Shown: positions 6,641 through 13,314, numbered from the stretch's first letter. The stretch is 14,744 nucleotides of DNA from an uncultured Erysipelotrichaceae bacterium (GCA_944325295.1 CALUZL010000032.1:1-14744), one strand, 5' to 3'. A program made the numbers and translations. Notes: a model not told the origin generated them from the sequence alone.

Positions 6641-8031
6641 CCTAATTTGACCCTCGCTTTCAAATATGGTCCGCCATCAGCGACATAGACCCATTCCTTA
6701 TGACCTTTACCGCACATCCCCGAACCGATGACTTTAAACTCATCGGACACCATCGAGATCGAGTTTAGGACATCTAAGACATAACCGCTCATGACGACCG
6801 GTGCGACGATCTTGCCGGTGAAGTGACCGTCTTTGATCTCAAGACCGTATTGAGCGGTACATTGGATGTTCCAGTTCTTCGGATCTTCCATACCGTTATT
6901 GGTGTTGCAAAGATAGTAACCGTGTTTGATCGATTTGAACATGTCTTCGACCTTTGCTGTTCCGGGACAGAAGAAGGTATTGGTCATGCGGGTGTAGGCC
7001 TTGCGCCTTGTCGATTCCCGCCGCGAATTGCCGCTTGGAGCTTTTTTGAGCTCAAGTGCCGTCAAGACATCTGATATGCCATCCTTTAAGATGCCGTTTT
7101 CAATGATCGTCGTATCCTGAGCCAGAATGCCATCATCATCGAAGAAATAGGATGCGGCACTGAGAGCCGCTTTAGCACCATCGTGCATATTTACGATCGT
7201 GCTCGCCACTTTTTTACCGATGTAGTCTTTAGCTTTGGCACGGTTTTTGACAAACATGTCCATCTCGACTCCATGACCAAAGGCTTCGTGGGCAATAAGG
7301 CCGCTTATCGTCGGGTCGGTGATCACATCGTATACGCCCGGCTCGATCGGGGTCGCTTCTAAAAGTTTGATCGCTATCTTGGCGATATGTTCTTTTTTGG
7401 CATCGAAATCGTCAAGGGTCGCTTTAGTGTCATTGCCATAGGAGCCATCGTAGTTTTCCTGGATGGTATCGCCATCGGCCGTGATGATCGAGGCCATACA
7501 GTTGTTCCAGGAGTAGTATTGTTCAAGCTGGCGTCTTTTGCTTATAAACATCGAGGAGATCTCACGTCTTACAAAAGCGCAAGTGACATTGACGACTTTA
7601 GGATCATAACCGGTAAAATAATTTTTAAAAGCCTCGAGGCGATCGACGATCTCATCATCACTTAGGGGATGGGGATCTTCTCTTATAAACCGCTCTGTCA
7701 GGGGTTCATCACTCAAAATATCGACAGCGACACATTCCTGATGCAGACCTTTTAGGGCGATATCTTTTTTGAACTTGGCGTAGTCGAAGTCTTTGAGATC
7801 ATCGATAGAATATTCGCTGTAGTGATCACCATTGTATACCTTGATCACAAAACCGGCTTCAGCTTCTCTTATGCTTGTGGAATCACCGATTTGGGTGATC
7901 TTGGAATTGACCACAAAACGCTTGCCGTTTGCGTGTTTGCCAAATATCGAGACATAGTTATAATCTTCTGAAAGCTTATTGCAGATCTCTATGGCTAAAG
8001 CTTTGCGGTCATTTAAAAATTGACTGTACAT
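6637..8031 (-). CDS. tldD: TldD family metalloprotease
   Basis: Catalytic subunit of the TldD/TldE zinc peptidase, which cleaves extended peptides inside a closed heterodimer. From ATG 8031 it is 464 residues, close to the family norm. The zinc site is intact: HEAFGH at residues 248-253 (His248, Glu249, His253) and the C-terminal cysteine ligand in GMCGKGH (Cys440). A longer open frame reaches 8076, but AAGGAGG at 8038-8044 stands 6 bases before ATG 8031, and the TATAAT at 8051-8056 lies inside that extension, so the shorter form is right. The gene lies downstream of tRNA-Thr but behind its terminator, so it is an independent unit with pmbA. No candidate substrate peptide gene is adjacent. 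Confidence 0.93.
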   Translation of the reverse strand: MYSQFLNDRKALAIEICNKLSEDYNYVSIFGKHANGKRFVVNSKITQIGDSTSIREAEAGFVIKVYNGDHYSEYSIDDLKDFDYAKFKKDIALKGLHQECVAVDILSDEPLTERFIREDPHPLSDDEIVDRLEAFKNYFTGYDPKVVNVTCAFVRREISSMFISKRRQLEQYYSWNNCMASIITADGDTIQENYDGSYGNDTKATLDDFDAKKEHIAKIAIKLLEATPIEPGVYDVITDPTISGLIAHEAFGHGVEMDMFVKNRAKAKDYIGKKVASTIVNMHDGAKAALSAASYFFDDDGILAQDTTIIENGILKDGISDVLTALELKKAPSGNSRRESTRRKAYTRMTNTFFCPGTAKVEDMFKSIKHGYYLCNTNNGMEDPKNWNIQCTAQYGLEIKDGHFTGKIVAPVVMSGYVLDVLNSISMVSDEFKVIGSGMCGKGHKEWVYVADGGPYLKARVKLG

Positions 8032-8050
8032 ACATTTCCTCCTTGAGTAG

Positions 8051-8056
8051 ATTATA
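8051..8056 (-). promoter_or_regulatory. -10 box of the tldD-pmbA operon
   Basis: A perfect TATAAT on the minus strand, predicting a start near 8044 at the edge of the RBS, so the leader is very short. No good -35 hexamer is found at 15-19 bases. Confidence 0.5.
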
Positions 8057-8108
8057 TACCTTTTATGAGAAAGCAATGGTCAAATTATTCAAGAGCGTTT
8101 AAAAGGCT

Positions 8109-8134
8109 AAAAAAAGTCCCGCTTTGGGGACTTT
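8109..8134 (-). terminator. Terminator of tRNA-Thr
   Basis: AAAGTCCC/GGGACTTT (8127-8134 with 8113-8120) around a 6-base loop, followed on the minus strand by a run of seven Us (8109-8115). It begins 10 bases past the tRNA CCA end. Confidence 0.9.
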
Positions 8135-8143
8135 ACTGGCTAG

Positions 8144-8219
8144 TGGTGCCGACGATAGGACTTGAACCTACAACCTACGCGTTACGAGTGCGTTGCACTG
8201 CCGATTGTGCTACGTCGGC
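8144..8219 (-). tRNA. tRNA-Thr (anticodon CGU)
   Basis: 76 bases with all arms: acceptor GCCGACG/CGTCGGC, TA at 8-9, D stem GCAC/GTGC, anticodon loop CTCGTAA, variable loop AGGTT, T arm GTAGG-TTCAAGT-CCTAT, discriminator A and an encoded CCA. The anticodon CGU reads the Thr codon ACG. The anticodon stem ACGCA/CGCGT has four good pairs, but the pair next to the loop (31-39) is A-C rather than a Watson-Crick pair. Promoter and terminator both flank it, so it is a single-gene unit downstream of femX. Confidence 0.95.
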
Positions 8220-8231
8220 ATCTTCTAAGTG

Positions 8232-8259
8232 ATTATAACACTTCAAGCACTTATCGCAA
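8232..8259 (-). promoter_or_regulatory. Promoter of tRNA-Thr
   Basis: On the minus strand, -35 TTGCGA (8254-8259), 16-base spacer, perfect -10 TATAAT (8232-8237). Predicted start is about 6 bases before the mature tRNA 5' end. Confidence 0.75.
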
Positions 8260-8315
8260 AGAGCTTGATAGCGAAGACTATCATATCGTAAATCGTTTGG
8301 GATTTCCAGCCCTTT

Positions 8316-9578
8316 TTACTTACCGATCGCCTTTTTTAAGATGAGCTTTCGTCGCAGTTTGAGCAAGGTAGTGATGATCTTGTTGGCAAAAGGTCTTACG
8401 ACAAGATCAAACTCGCCGATAAATTCGCAAAGATCGCCACCGAAGCGAGCTTTAAAGAGGTAAAGACCGTAAAGATCGGAGTGTTTGTCGATCTTACCTT
8501 CAGTGCCATAGAAATCACAGATGGCATATCCTTCCTCTTTACTGTCGAGCATTATCGCGTAGTATAATAAATAATTAGCGTTTAAGAATTTGAGGATGTC
8601 ACGGTTTCCGCCATGGACCAGCCAGACTTTGTCGGCAAACTTGGCTGTGATGATCGCCGAAAGGACGATGGTGTCAGCAGGGATATCTTCAAGCTCCTTC
8701 AGGTTTTTTTGCATCTTGGTCAAATGATTTTCAATCTCTTTGACTTTGTTGGCTGTTTTGCGATTGGGGTTTTCTAAAAGCTTGGCGATCTTTTCTTGGT
8801 TCTCTTCGATCTCTTTTTTGTATATCTCTATGACCTCTAAAAGATCGACTTTGGCACTGAAAAGATCAGCCATGCCCTCCTTGCGCAAACCCTCATAGAA
8901 GGTCTCATAAAAGGAGAGCGGCTCCAAGTAGATGTGCTTCCTTTTGGCCGTATCTTCCATCGTGCGATAAAAGGCTTTGAAATCAGCAAAATCATTCTTG
9001 CAGATCTTTACATGATAGGGATTGTTTCCGTTTAGGATCTGTCTGGTCGTGGCGTGCATATCCGCCTTGAGTTTATCGACATCTTTGGTGATATCGACTC
9101 TGAAGGTGAAACGGGGCATACTAGACTCGGAAAAGCGGTTGGTAAAGCCACGGTGACTAAAACCGAGCTTTTTAAAGACATCTATCAGTTTTATATTTTC
9201 GATAAATTCTTCTTTCGTTTCAGCATCTTGCGGGTCACGCTTTCTGATGATAAGTGAGGGATCGATCTTCAGGTAAAGACCGCGATGGGCCTTGACGTAT
9301 TTTTTTAACTCTTTAGTCATTTCGGCGATCAGTTTGTGATCATTAAAGTCGACATTGAAACCGCGCGGGCTATAAAAGGTCGAGTAGTAAAGGATCGGTC
9401 TTTGCACTAAAAGGGCGGTCCCTTTTAAGACATCATCATCAAAAAGTCCCAAGACATGGGGTATGTAGCCGCGGCTTTTAGCGACACTGGCCCAGCCTGA
9501 GCTTTGTAAGAAATGAGCGGTATTTAAAGATGAATTGAATTCATCAAAGGTCTTAAGTGTGATCTTCTTTAGTTCCAT
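8316..9578 (-). CDS. FemABX-family peptidyltransferase
   Basis: FemABX proteins use aminoacyl-tRNA to add the first or later residues of the peptidoglycan interpeptide bridge to lipid II at the inner face of the membrane. From ATG 9578 it has 420 residues, typical for the family. Seen: two GNAT-like halves (residues 1-160 and 161-390; AHFLQSSGWA at 21-30 and YSPRG at 69-73 are family features) and a charged helical-arm coiled coil at about 247-298, the tRNA-binding-like antiparallel arm. Near the end, AICDFYGTEG matches the family's terminal motif. GTG 9587 is an alternative start, but the only SD-like GAGGG is two bases before ATG 9578. The gene starts right after cca (gap of 1 or 10 bases). 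Which amino acid it adds cannot be read from sequence. Confidence 0.9.
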   Translation of the reverse strand: MELKKITLKTFDEFNSSLNTAHFLQSSGWASVAKSRGYIPHVLGLFDDDVLKGTALLVQRPILYYSTFYSPRGFNVDFNDHKLIAEMTKELKKYVKAHRGLYLKIDPSLIIRKRDPQDAETKEEFIENIKLIDVFKKLGFSHRGFTNRFSESSMPRFTFRVDITKDVDKLKADMHATTRQILNGNNPYHVKICKNDFADFKAFYRTMEDTAKRKHIYLEPLSFYETFYEGLRKEGMADLFSAKVDLLEVIEIYKKEIEENQEKIAKLLENPNRKTANKVKEIENHLTKMQKNLKELEDIPADTIVLSAIITAKFADKVWLVHGGNRDILKFLNANYLLYYAIMLDSKEEGYAICDFYGTEGKIDKHSDLYGLYLFKARFGGDLCEFIGEFDLVVRPFANKIITTLLKLRRKLILKKAIGK

Positions 9579-9587
9579 AACCCTCAC

Positions 9588-9593
9588 ATTATA
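9588..9593 (-). promoter_or_regulatory. Extended -10 box ahead of femX
   Basis: TGCTATAAT on the minus strand, overlapping the last codons and the TAA stop of cca. The ATG at 9578 is only 9 bases after it, so a transcript from here would have a leader of about 2-3 bases. No -35 match. May be a chance result of the stop codon. Confidence 0.35.
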
Positions 9594-10686
9594 GCATCTT
9601 CACCAGGTAGGAGTACAAACAATCATGATCGTTCTTTACTTTCTGTGCCCTTATCGCCTTTAGGAGCTCTTTTTTGATCAAACCGATATCTTTACCTTTA
9701 TAACCCAAGTCAGCGAGTTCAAAAGAGCTTATCTTAAGCGTATTTTCGTTTGCGATATAGTCATGGTTTTCTTCATAAAAAGGTCTTAAATCCACCCCTT
9801 TTAATATCCTTATATATTCGATATAGGTAAAAGGATCAAAGGCTTCACCGAAAGTCAAAAGTAAGTCTTCGCTGTCTTTGTGTTTGCAAAGAAAGGTTAT
9901 CGCTTGTAGCATCTTTTTATTTAAGAACAGTTTTTTGAGTTCATCATGATCATCTTTGAATAAAAGGGCAAGCCTTATGGCGAGGTCATCTGTCTTGTCG
10001 AGGTCTTTAAAGTAAGTGTAATTGAGGTATTGTGTCAGGATCTTTTGGTATTCCTTTAAGACGATGACATGATCACTTTTTACGATCTTTAAAAATTCGT
10101 CCGCTTTGCGCTCGGCAGCGATCTCATTTAATAGCGGTGCTTTTAAATACAGGGCACTTTCAGTCTTGGCTTCGATCGTAAAACCCAAAGTAGCCCTGAA
10201 TCTGATCGTACGCATGATCCGCAAAGCGTCCTCTTCAAAGCGCTTTTCGGGATCACCGACAGTCCTGATGATATGATCGTCGAGATCTTTTTTCGCGTTT
10301 AAAGGATCACTGATCCGGCCCTTAGCGTCCATCAGGATGGCATTGATGGTGAGATCGCGCCGCTTTAGATCATCCAAGACATCCTCGCCGAAAGTGACGC
10401 TTGTCGGATGGCGATGATCTCTATAGACCCCGTCTTTTCTGAAAGTCGTTATCTCGTAGGACTTTTTATCCAGTATTACAGTCACGGTACCGTGTTTGAG
10501 GCCGGAGAGGTACAGATCTTCGTCCTTGAATATATCGATGATCGTTTGCGGGTGAGCACTTGTCGTGATGTCGTAGTCTTTCGGTGTTTTAGAAAGTAAG
10601 ATGTCGCGTACGGCGCCGCCGACGATGTAAGCTTTATGACCGGCACTTTCAAGTCTCTCTAAGATCATCTTCACGTTTTTATCCAT
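9589..10686 (-). CDS. cca: CCA-adding tRNA nucleotidyltransferase (class II)
   Basis: Adds or repairs the 3' CCA of tRNAs using CTP and ATP. The 365 residues show the whole class II head and neck: GGAVRD (23-28), metal-binding DYD (Asp37, Asp39), RRD (109-111) in RRDLTINAI, EEDALRIMR (151-159) and ERKADEF (192-198). The tail is shorter than in many relatives of about 400 residues. Poly(A) polymerase shares the fold, but that enzyme is mainly Gram-negative, and the EDALR/ERKADE pattern fits CCA addition in Bacillota. The tRNA-Thr nearby already encodes CCA, so repair may be an important role, though other tRNAs may lack it. TATAAT ends 6 bases before the ATG and no RBS exists, so the mRNA may be leaderless. 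Confidence 0.92.
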   Translation of the reverse strand: MDKNVKMILERLESAGHKAYIVGGAVRDILLSKTPKDYDITTSAHPQTIIDIFKDEDLYLSGLKHGTVTVILDKKSYEITTFRKDGVYRDHRHPTSVTFGEDVLDDLKRRDLTINAILMDAKGRISDPLNAKKDLDDHIIRTVGDPEKRFEEDALRIMRTIRFRATLGFTIEAKTESALYLKAPLLNEIAAERKADEFLKIVKSDHVIVLKEYQKILTQYLNYTYFKDLDKTDDLAIRLALLFKDDHDELKKLFLNKKMLQAITFLCKHKDSEDLLLTFGEAFDPFTYIEYIRILKGVDLRPFYEENHDYIANENTLKISSFELADLGYKGKDIGLIKKELLKAIRAQKVKNDHDCLYSYLVKML

Positions 10687-10692
10687 AGATGT

Positions 10693-10698
10693 ATTATA
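10693..10698 (-). promoter_or_regulatory. -10 box of cca, leaderless spacing
   Basis: Perfect TATAAT on the minus strand, followed by ACATCT and then the ATG. Transcription would start at or next to the A of the start codon. The -35 region has no good match. Confidence 0.5.
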
Positions 10699-10747
10699 AA
10701 ATAATTAGTGAAAAAGAAGCATTTTTTATCAAATTTATTTTTAAAAA

Positions 10748-10756
10748 TGCTAGAAT
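10748..10756 (+). promoter_or_regulatory. Extended -10 promoter of rubrerythrin
   Basis: TGCTAGAAT: an extended -10 (TGn) with a near-consensus hexamer, preceded by an A/T-rich stretch without a clear -35. The start would be near 10763, leaving a short leader that carries GGAGGT 8 bases before the ATG. Confidence 0.6.
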
Positions 10757-10776
10757 GCTAATGGAGGTAAAAGACA

Positions 10777-11316
10777 ATGGAATTAAAAGGTTCACAAACA
10801 GAAAAAAATTTGGAAGCAGCTTTTGCCGGCGAATCACAAGCTCGCAATAAATACACTTATTTTGCTGAAGTAGCTCGTGAAAATGGTTTTGGCCATATCG
10901 CTGATATCTTCTTAGAGACCGCTCGCAACGAACAAGAGCACGCTCATCTTTGGTTCAAACACTTACATGGCGGTGAAATGCCGGATCTTGCGACTTGCTT
11001 GAAGATGGCAGCTGAGGGCGAAAATTACGAGTGGACGAGCATGTACAAAGAGATGGCGCAAAAGGCCAGAGAAGAAGGCTTTACAAGGATCGCCGCGCAG
11101 ATGGACATGGTCGCTAAAGTCGAAAGAGAACACGAGGAGAGATATAATGAACTGCTCCACAATGTTCAAAACAACACGGTCTTTGAAAAGGAAGAAGACG
11201 AGGTCTGGATCTGCGGTAAATGCGGCTATCGCCACAGTGGCAAAAAGGCTCCGAAAGTCTGTCCGTTGTGTGGGGCTCCCGAGACCTATTTTGCACTTCA
11301 TCGCAAAGATTATTGA
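10777..11316 (+). CDS. rbr: Rubrerythrin
   Basis: Non-haem diiron peroxidase that reduces hydrogen peroxide in the cytoplasm of anaerobes, taking electrons through its rubredoxin domain. 179 residues, the classic two-domain length. The four-helix ferritin-like domain supplies iron ligands seen in GES (Glu19), NEQEH (Glu52, His55) and VEREH (Glu116, His119). The C-terminal rubredoxin domain has CGKC (Cys146, Cys149) and CPLC (Cys162, Cys165). The start is clear from GGAGGT. It stands alone between its own promoter and a strong terminator, divergent from cca. No PerR box was recognised in the 90-base gap, though PerR control is common for this gene in related bacteria. Confidence 0.97.
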   Translation: MELKGSQTEKNLEAAFAGESQARNKYTYFAEVARENGFGHIADIFLETARNEQEHAHLWFKHLHGGEMPDLATCLKMAAEGENYEWTSMYKEMAQKAREEGFTRIAAQMDMVAKVEREHEERYNELLHNVQNNTVFEKEEDEVWICGKCGYRHSGKKAPKVCPLCGAPETYFALHRKDY

Positions 11317-11324
11317 TTTTAAAG

Positions 11325-11350
11325 AAACTGCCCAAAAAAAGGCAGTTTTT
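11325..11350 (+). terminator. Terminator of rubrerythrin
   Basis: AAACTGCC/GGCAGTTT with an 8-base loop (C plus seven As), then further Ts. It begins 9 bases past the stop. Confidence 0.88.
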
Positions 11351-11353
11351 CTA

Positions 11354-11381
11354 TTGACATAAGGCTTCATATTGATAGAAT
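11354..11381 (+). promoter_or_regulatory. Promoter of the orf106-rpoE-HAD-ispF unit
   Basis: Perfect -35 TTGACA (11354-11359), 16-base spacer, -10 TAGAAT (11376-11381) with the extended TGn at 11373-11374. The predicted start near 11388 is only about 6 bases before the ATG of the first gene, so the leader is too short for a normal RBS. Confidence 0.8.
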
Positions 11382-11393
11382 ATCATTCGGAAT

Positions 11394-11714
11394 ATGAAAG
11401 AGGTTATTGTAACTATCAGATCTCAAGACCTCGATATCTTAAAAAAGAGATGTTCGATGACTTGTGATGAGATCGTAATTGATGCCAATAATAAAATCAT
11501 ACTCCTTGAAAATATTATTAAGATCGAAAGAAGAGATGAAGATTATCGAAGTGAGATCTTACTGAGTGCCGAAAAGTCTTTTGCCAAGATAGAATGTCTC
11601 GGTCAAAAACTTTTGATCGATATCGATCTCAAGCAGTTAGAGATCGCTAAAGACAGGATCTTAGCTCAGTATGATACAGGTGAGATGATCGAATTACAGA
11701 TAGACTTTATTTGA
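11394..11714 (+). CDS. Unrecognised 106-residue protein upstream of rpoE
   Basis: I do not recognise this family. It is a soluble, mixed alpha/beta-looking protein with no signal peptide or membrane helix. Visible features: a beta-strand start (MKEVIVTI), a CxxxC pair (Cys20, Cys24), a central charged segment (KIERRDEDYRSE), a strand-like LLIDIDL, and a hydrophobic acidic end (IELQIDFI). It is the first gene of a strong-promoter unit, and its stop overlaps the GAGGAG ribosome site of rpoE, so it is co-expressed with the delta subunit. A normal RBS is missing: only GGA lies 3-5 bases before the ATG, and the promoter predicts a leader of about 6 bases. Codon use resembles its neighbours. The conserved pairing with rpoE, if general, would be the best clue to function. 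Confidence 0.75.
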   Translation: MKEVIVTIRSQDLDILKKRCSMTCDEIVIDANNKIILLENIIKIERRDEDYRSEILLSAEKSFAKIECLGQKLLIDIDLKQLEIAKDRILAQYDTGEMIELQIDFI

Positions 11715-11722
11715 GGAGATTT

Positions 11723-12067
11723 ATGACAAAGAGAAGAGCTTTAATCGATATTGCTTATGACGTTTTATCAAAGAAGAGAAAACCGATGCCTTTTAAAAAC
11801 CTCTGGCTTGAGACCATCGAGAGTGCCAATCTCAAACAAGATGAGGCTCAAGGCCAGATCGGTCAATTCTACAGCGACATGAGTTTGGATTCCCGTTTTG
11901 TTTCTCTCAGTGAAAACAAGTGGGATCTAAAAAAACGCTATAAGTTTGAAGAGACTTATGTCGTGCTCGACGATCTCGATACCGATGAGGACGAGATGGA
12001 CGAGTACTATGATGAAGATGAAGAAAACAGTGATCTGAATCATGACGAGGAAGAAGAGGACTATTGA
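11723..12067 (+). CDS. rpoE: RNA polymerase delta subunit
   Basis: Small Gram-positive RNA polymerase subunit that lowers non-specific nucleic acid binding and helps recycling and regulation by initiating NTP levels. From ATG 11723 it has 114 residues, much shorter than the 173 of B. subtilis. The HARE-HTH fold occupies about residues 1-75 (MTKRRALIDIAYDVL start, NLWLETIE, WDLKKRY end); the acidic Asp/Glu tail from about residue 80 is present but only about 35 residues long. The open frame begins at TTG 11711, but GAGGAG at 11713-11718 points to the ATG four bases later. Delta is characteristic of Bacilli and allies, and helps place the organism. Confidence 0.92.
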   Translation: MTKRRALIDIAYDVLSKKRKPMPFKNLWLETIESANLKQDEAQGQIGQFYSDMSLDSRFVSLSENKWDLKKRYKFEETYVVLDDLDTDEDEMDEYYDEDEENSDLNHDEEEEDY

Positions 12068-12078
12068 TCCTCTTTTTT

Positions 12079-12087
12079 TGTTACAAT
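12079..12087 (+). promoter_or_regulatory. Extended -10 box ahead of the HAD gene
   Basis: TGTTACAAT is followed by six bases (AGGGGC) and the ATG, so a transcript from here would begin at the start codon. No -35 at a good distance (TTGATC at 12064 is only 12 bases away). It may be an internal promoter in the orf106-ispF unit. Confidence 0.4.
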
Positions 12088-12093
12088 AGGGGC

Positions 12094-12732
12094 ATGAAAA
12101 CAATCATATTTGATTTCAATGGGACGATAGTCGATGATGTCGACATCGGGATAAAGGCTTTAAATGTCATGATCGATAAATATCTCGATCGTTCACATAT
12201 CACTAAAGCTGAATATCTGCACATCTTCACCTTTCCGGTCATCGACTACTATAAGAAAGTCGGTTTTGACTTTGACAAATTATCGTTTGAAAAGGTCGGT
12301 GCCGAGTGGATGGAGGTCTACGAAGCTAACTTTAAAGATTGTAAACTGCACCAAGGCGTAAGGGAAATGCTTTTAGAAAACAAAAGAAACGGCATCCGCA
12401 ACGTCCTTTTAAGTGCCTCCAGAAAAGATAAACTGCTGGCCCAGTGTGAGATCTTAAAGATAAGGGAGCTCTTTGCAGAGATTTTAGGGATCAATGATAT
12501 CTACGCTTCCAGCAAGGTAAATATCGCCAAAGACTGGATGCGAAAACAAAGCTCAGGCGAGTATCTTTTTATAGGCGATACCCTGCACGACTTAGAGGCT
12601 GCCAAAGAGATCGGCACTCCTTGTGCTCTGGTGGCAAACGGGCATCAGGCCAAAGACGTGCTGCTTAAAGTTACCGACAGAGTCTATGATGATATAAGGG
12701 AGGTTAAAGATGATCCGGATTGGCCAAAGTGA
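12094..12732 (+). CDS. HAD-superfamily hydrolase (phosphoglycolate phosphatase-like)
   Basis: Haloacid dehalogenase-type phosphatase, substrate unknown. From ATG 12094 it has 212 residues. Motif I is DFNGT (Asp7, Asn9), motif II the serine in LLSAS (Ser107), motif III Lys141 (SKVNIAK), motif IV GDTLHD (Asp162, Asp166). A helical cap domain (about 15-85) sits between motifs I and II, as in subfamily I phosphatases and beta-phosphoglucomutases. Position +2 of motif I is Asn rather than the usual acid/base Asp, which may lower or change phosphatase activity. The frame opens at 12064, inside the rpoE end, but ATG 12094 begins the conserved strand exactly; AGGGG lies too close to be a good RBS. 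The 3' end overlaps ispF by 23 bases. Confidence 0.85.
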   Translation: MKTIIFDFNGTIVDDVDIGIKALNVMIDKYLDRSHITKAEYLHIFTFPVIDYYKKVGFDFDKLSFEKVGAEWMEVYEANFKDCKLHQGVREMLLENKRNGIRNVLLSASRKDKLLAQCEILKIRELFAEILGINDIYASSKVNIAKDWMRKQSSGEYLFIGDTLHDLEAAKEIGTPCALVANGHQAKDVLLKVTDRVYDDIREVKDDPDWPK

Positions 12733-13186
12733 AGATATCCATCGTTTAGTAAAGGGTCGTGATTTGATTATCGGCGGGGTAAAGATCCCCTATGAATACG
12801 GACTTGACGGTCATTCTGATGCCGATGTCTTACTGCATGCGATAATTGAAAGTCTCATCGGAGCTATGGGTCTTTATGATATCGGTCACCATTTCAGCGA
12901 CAAAGATCCAAAGTATAAAGGTATTTCATCTCTGAAACTGTTAGATGCCACAGCAAAGCTTTTGCACGAAAACGGTTATCGCGTCATCAATATCGATTCT
13001 TTGATAATGATCGAAAAGCCAAAGATGGCGCCTTATATCGACAAGATGCGTGAGAATATCGCCAATCATTTAAATATCGAAAAGGAAAATGTAAATGTCA
13101 AAGCGACCTGTGCTGAAGGTCTGGGCTATATCGGAAGAGGCGAGGGCGCTAAAGCCCAAGCAGTCTGCCTTATCGAAAGAGTGTAA
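12710..13186 (+). CDS. ispF: 2-C-methyl-D-erythritol 2,4-cyclodiphosphate synthase
   Basis: Fifth enzyme of the MEP isoprenoid pathway, converting CDP-ME 2-phosphate to MEcPP with loss of CMP. 158 residues, the family norm. Zinc ligands are Asp9, His11 (EDIHRL) and His43 (DGHSDADVLLHA); DIGHHFSD and the C-terminal GYIGRGEG loop are also in place. The final motif reads TCAEGLGYIGRGEG instead of the commoner TTTEKLGFTGREEG, a mild divergence. GGGAGG before the ATG fixes the start inside the end of the HAD gene, so they are translationally coupled. Its presence means the organism makes IPP by the MEP route. No ispD is adjacent. Confidence 0.95.
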   Translation: MIRIGQSEDIHRLVKGRDLIIGGVKIPYEYGLDGHSDADVLLHAIIESLIGAMGLYDIGHHFSDKDPKYKGISSLKLLDATAKLLHENGYRVINIDSLIMIEKPKMAPYIDKMRENIANHLNIEKENVNVKATCAEGLGYIGRGEGAKAQAVCLIERV

Positions 13187-13227
13187 AGAATTTTTAGCCA
13201 AGTTTAAAGACACACGCATTTAAAACA

Positions 13228-13257
13228 AATTCGGCTTTATGCTGTTTTTGCCGAATT
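13228..13257 (+). terminator. Possible terminator after ispF
   Basis: AATTCGGC/GCCGAATT, a perfect 8-bp stem with a 14-base loop, 42 bases past the stop. There is no proper T-run straight after (ATGTTTAAAAATC), so termination strength is doubtful. Confidence 0.45.
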
Positions 13258-13268
13258 ATGTTTAAAAA

Positions 13269-13314
13269 TCTTTTTCGATGCAAGTAAATAAGTATTGAGG
13301 TTTTTCGAAAAAGA
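13269..13314. promoter_or_regulatory. Dyads between ispF and fba
   Basis: TCTTTTTCGA (13269-13278) is repeated inverted as TCGAAAAAGA (13305-13314), a perfect 10-bp pair 26 bases apart. The right copy lies in a self-palindrome TTTTTCGAAAAA (13301-13312). It ends about 37 bases upstream of the fba -35 and could be an operator or a long-loop hairpin. Confidence 0.35.

Noticed and set aside
8278..8318. Terminator after femX (GGG...CCC then Ts)
   Set aside because: Stem is only 3-4 bp and its T-run is on the plus strand, the wrong direction for femX.
10963..11370. 135-codon open frame on the minus strand across rubrerythrin
   Set aside because: Antisense to a certain gene and reads through its terminator; no promoter or family features.
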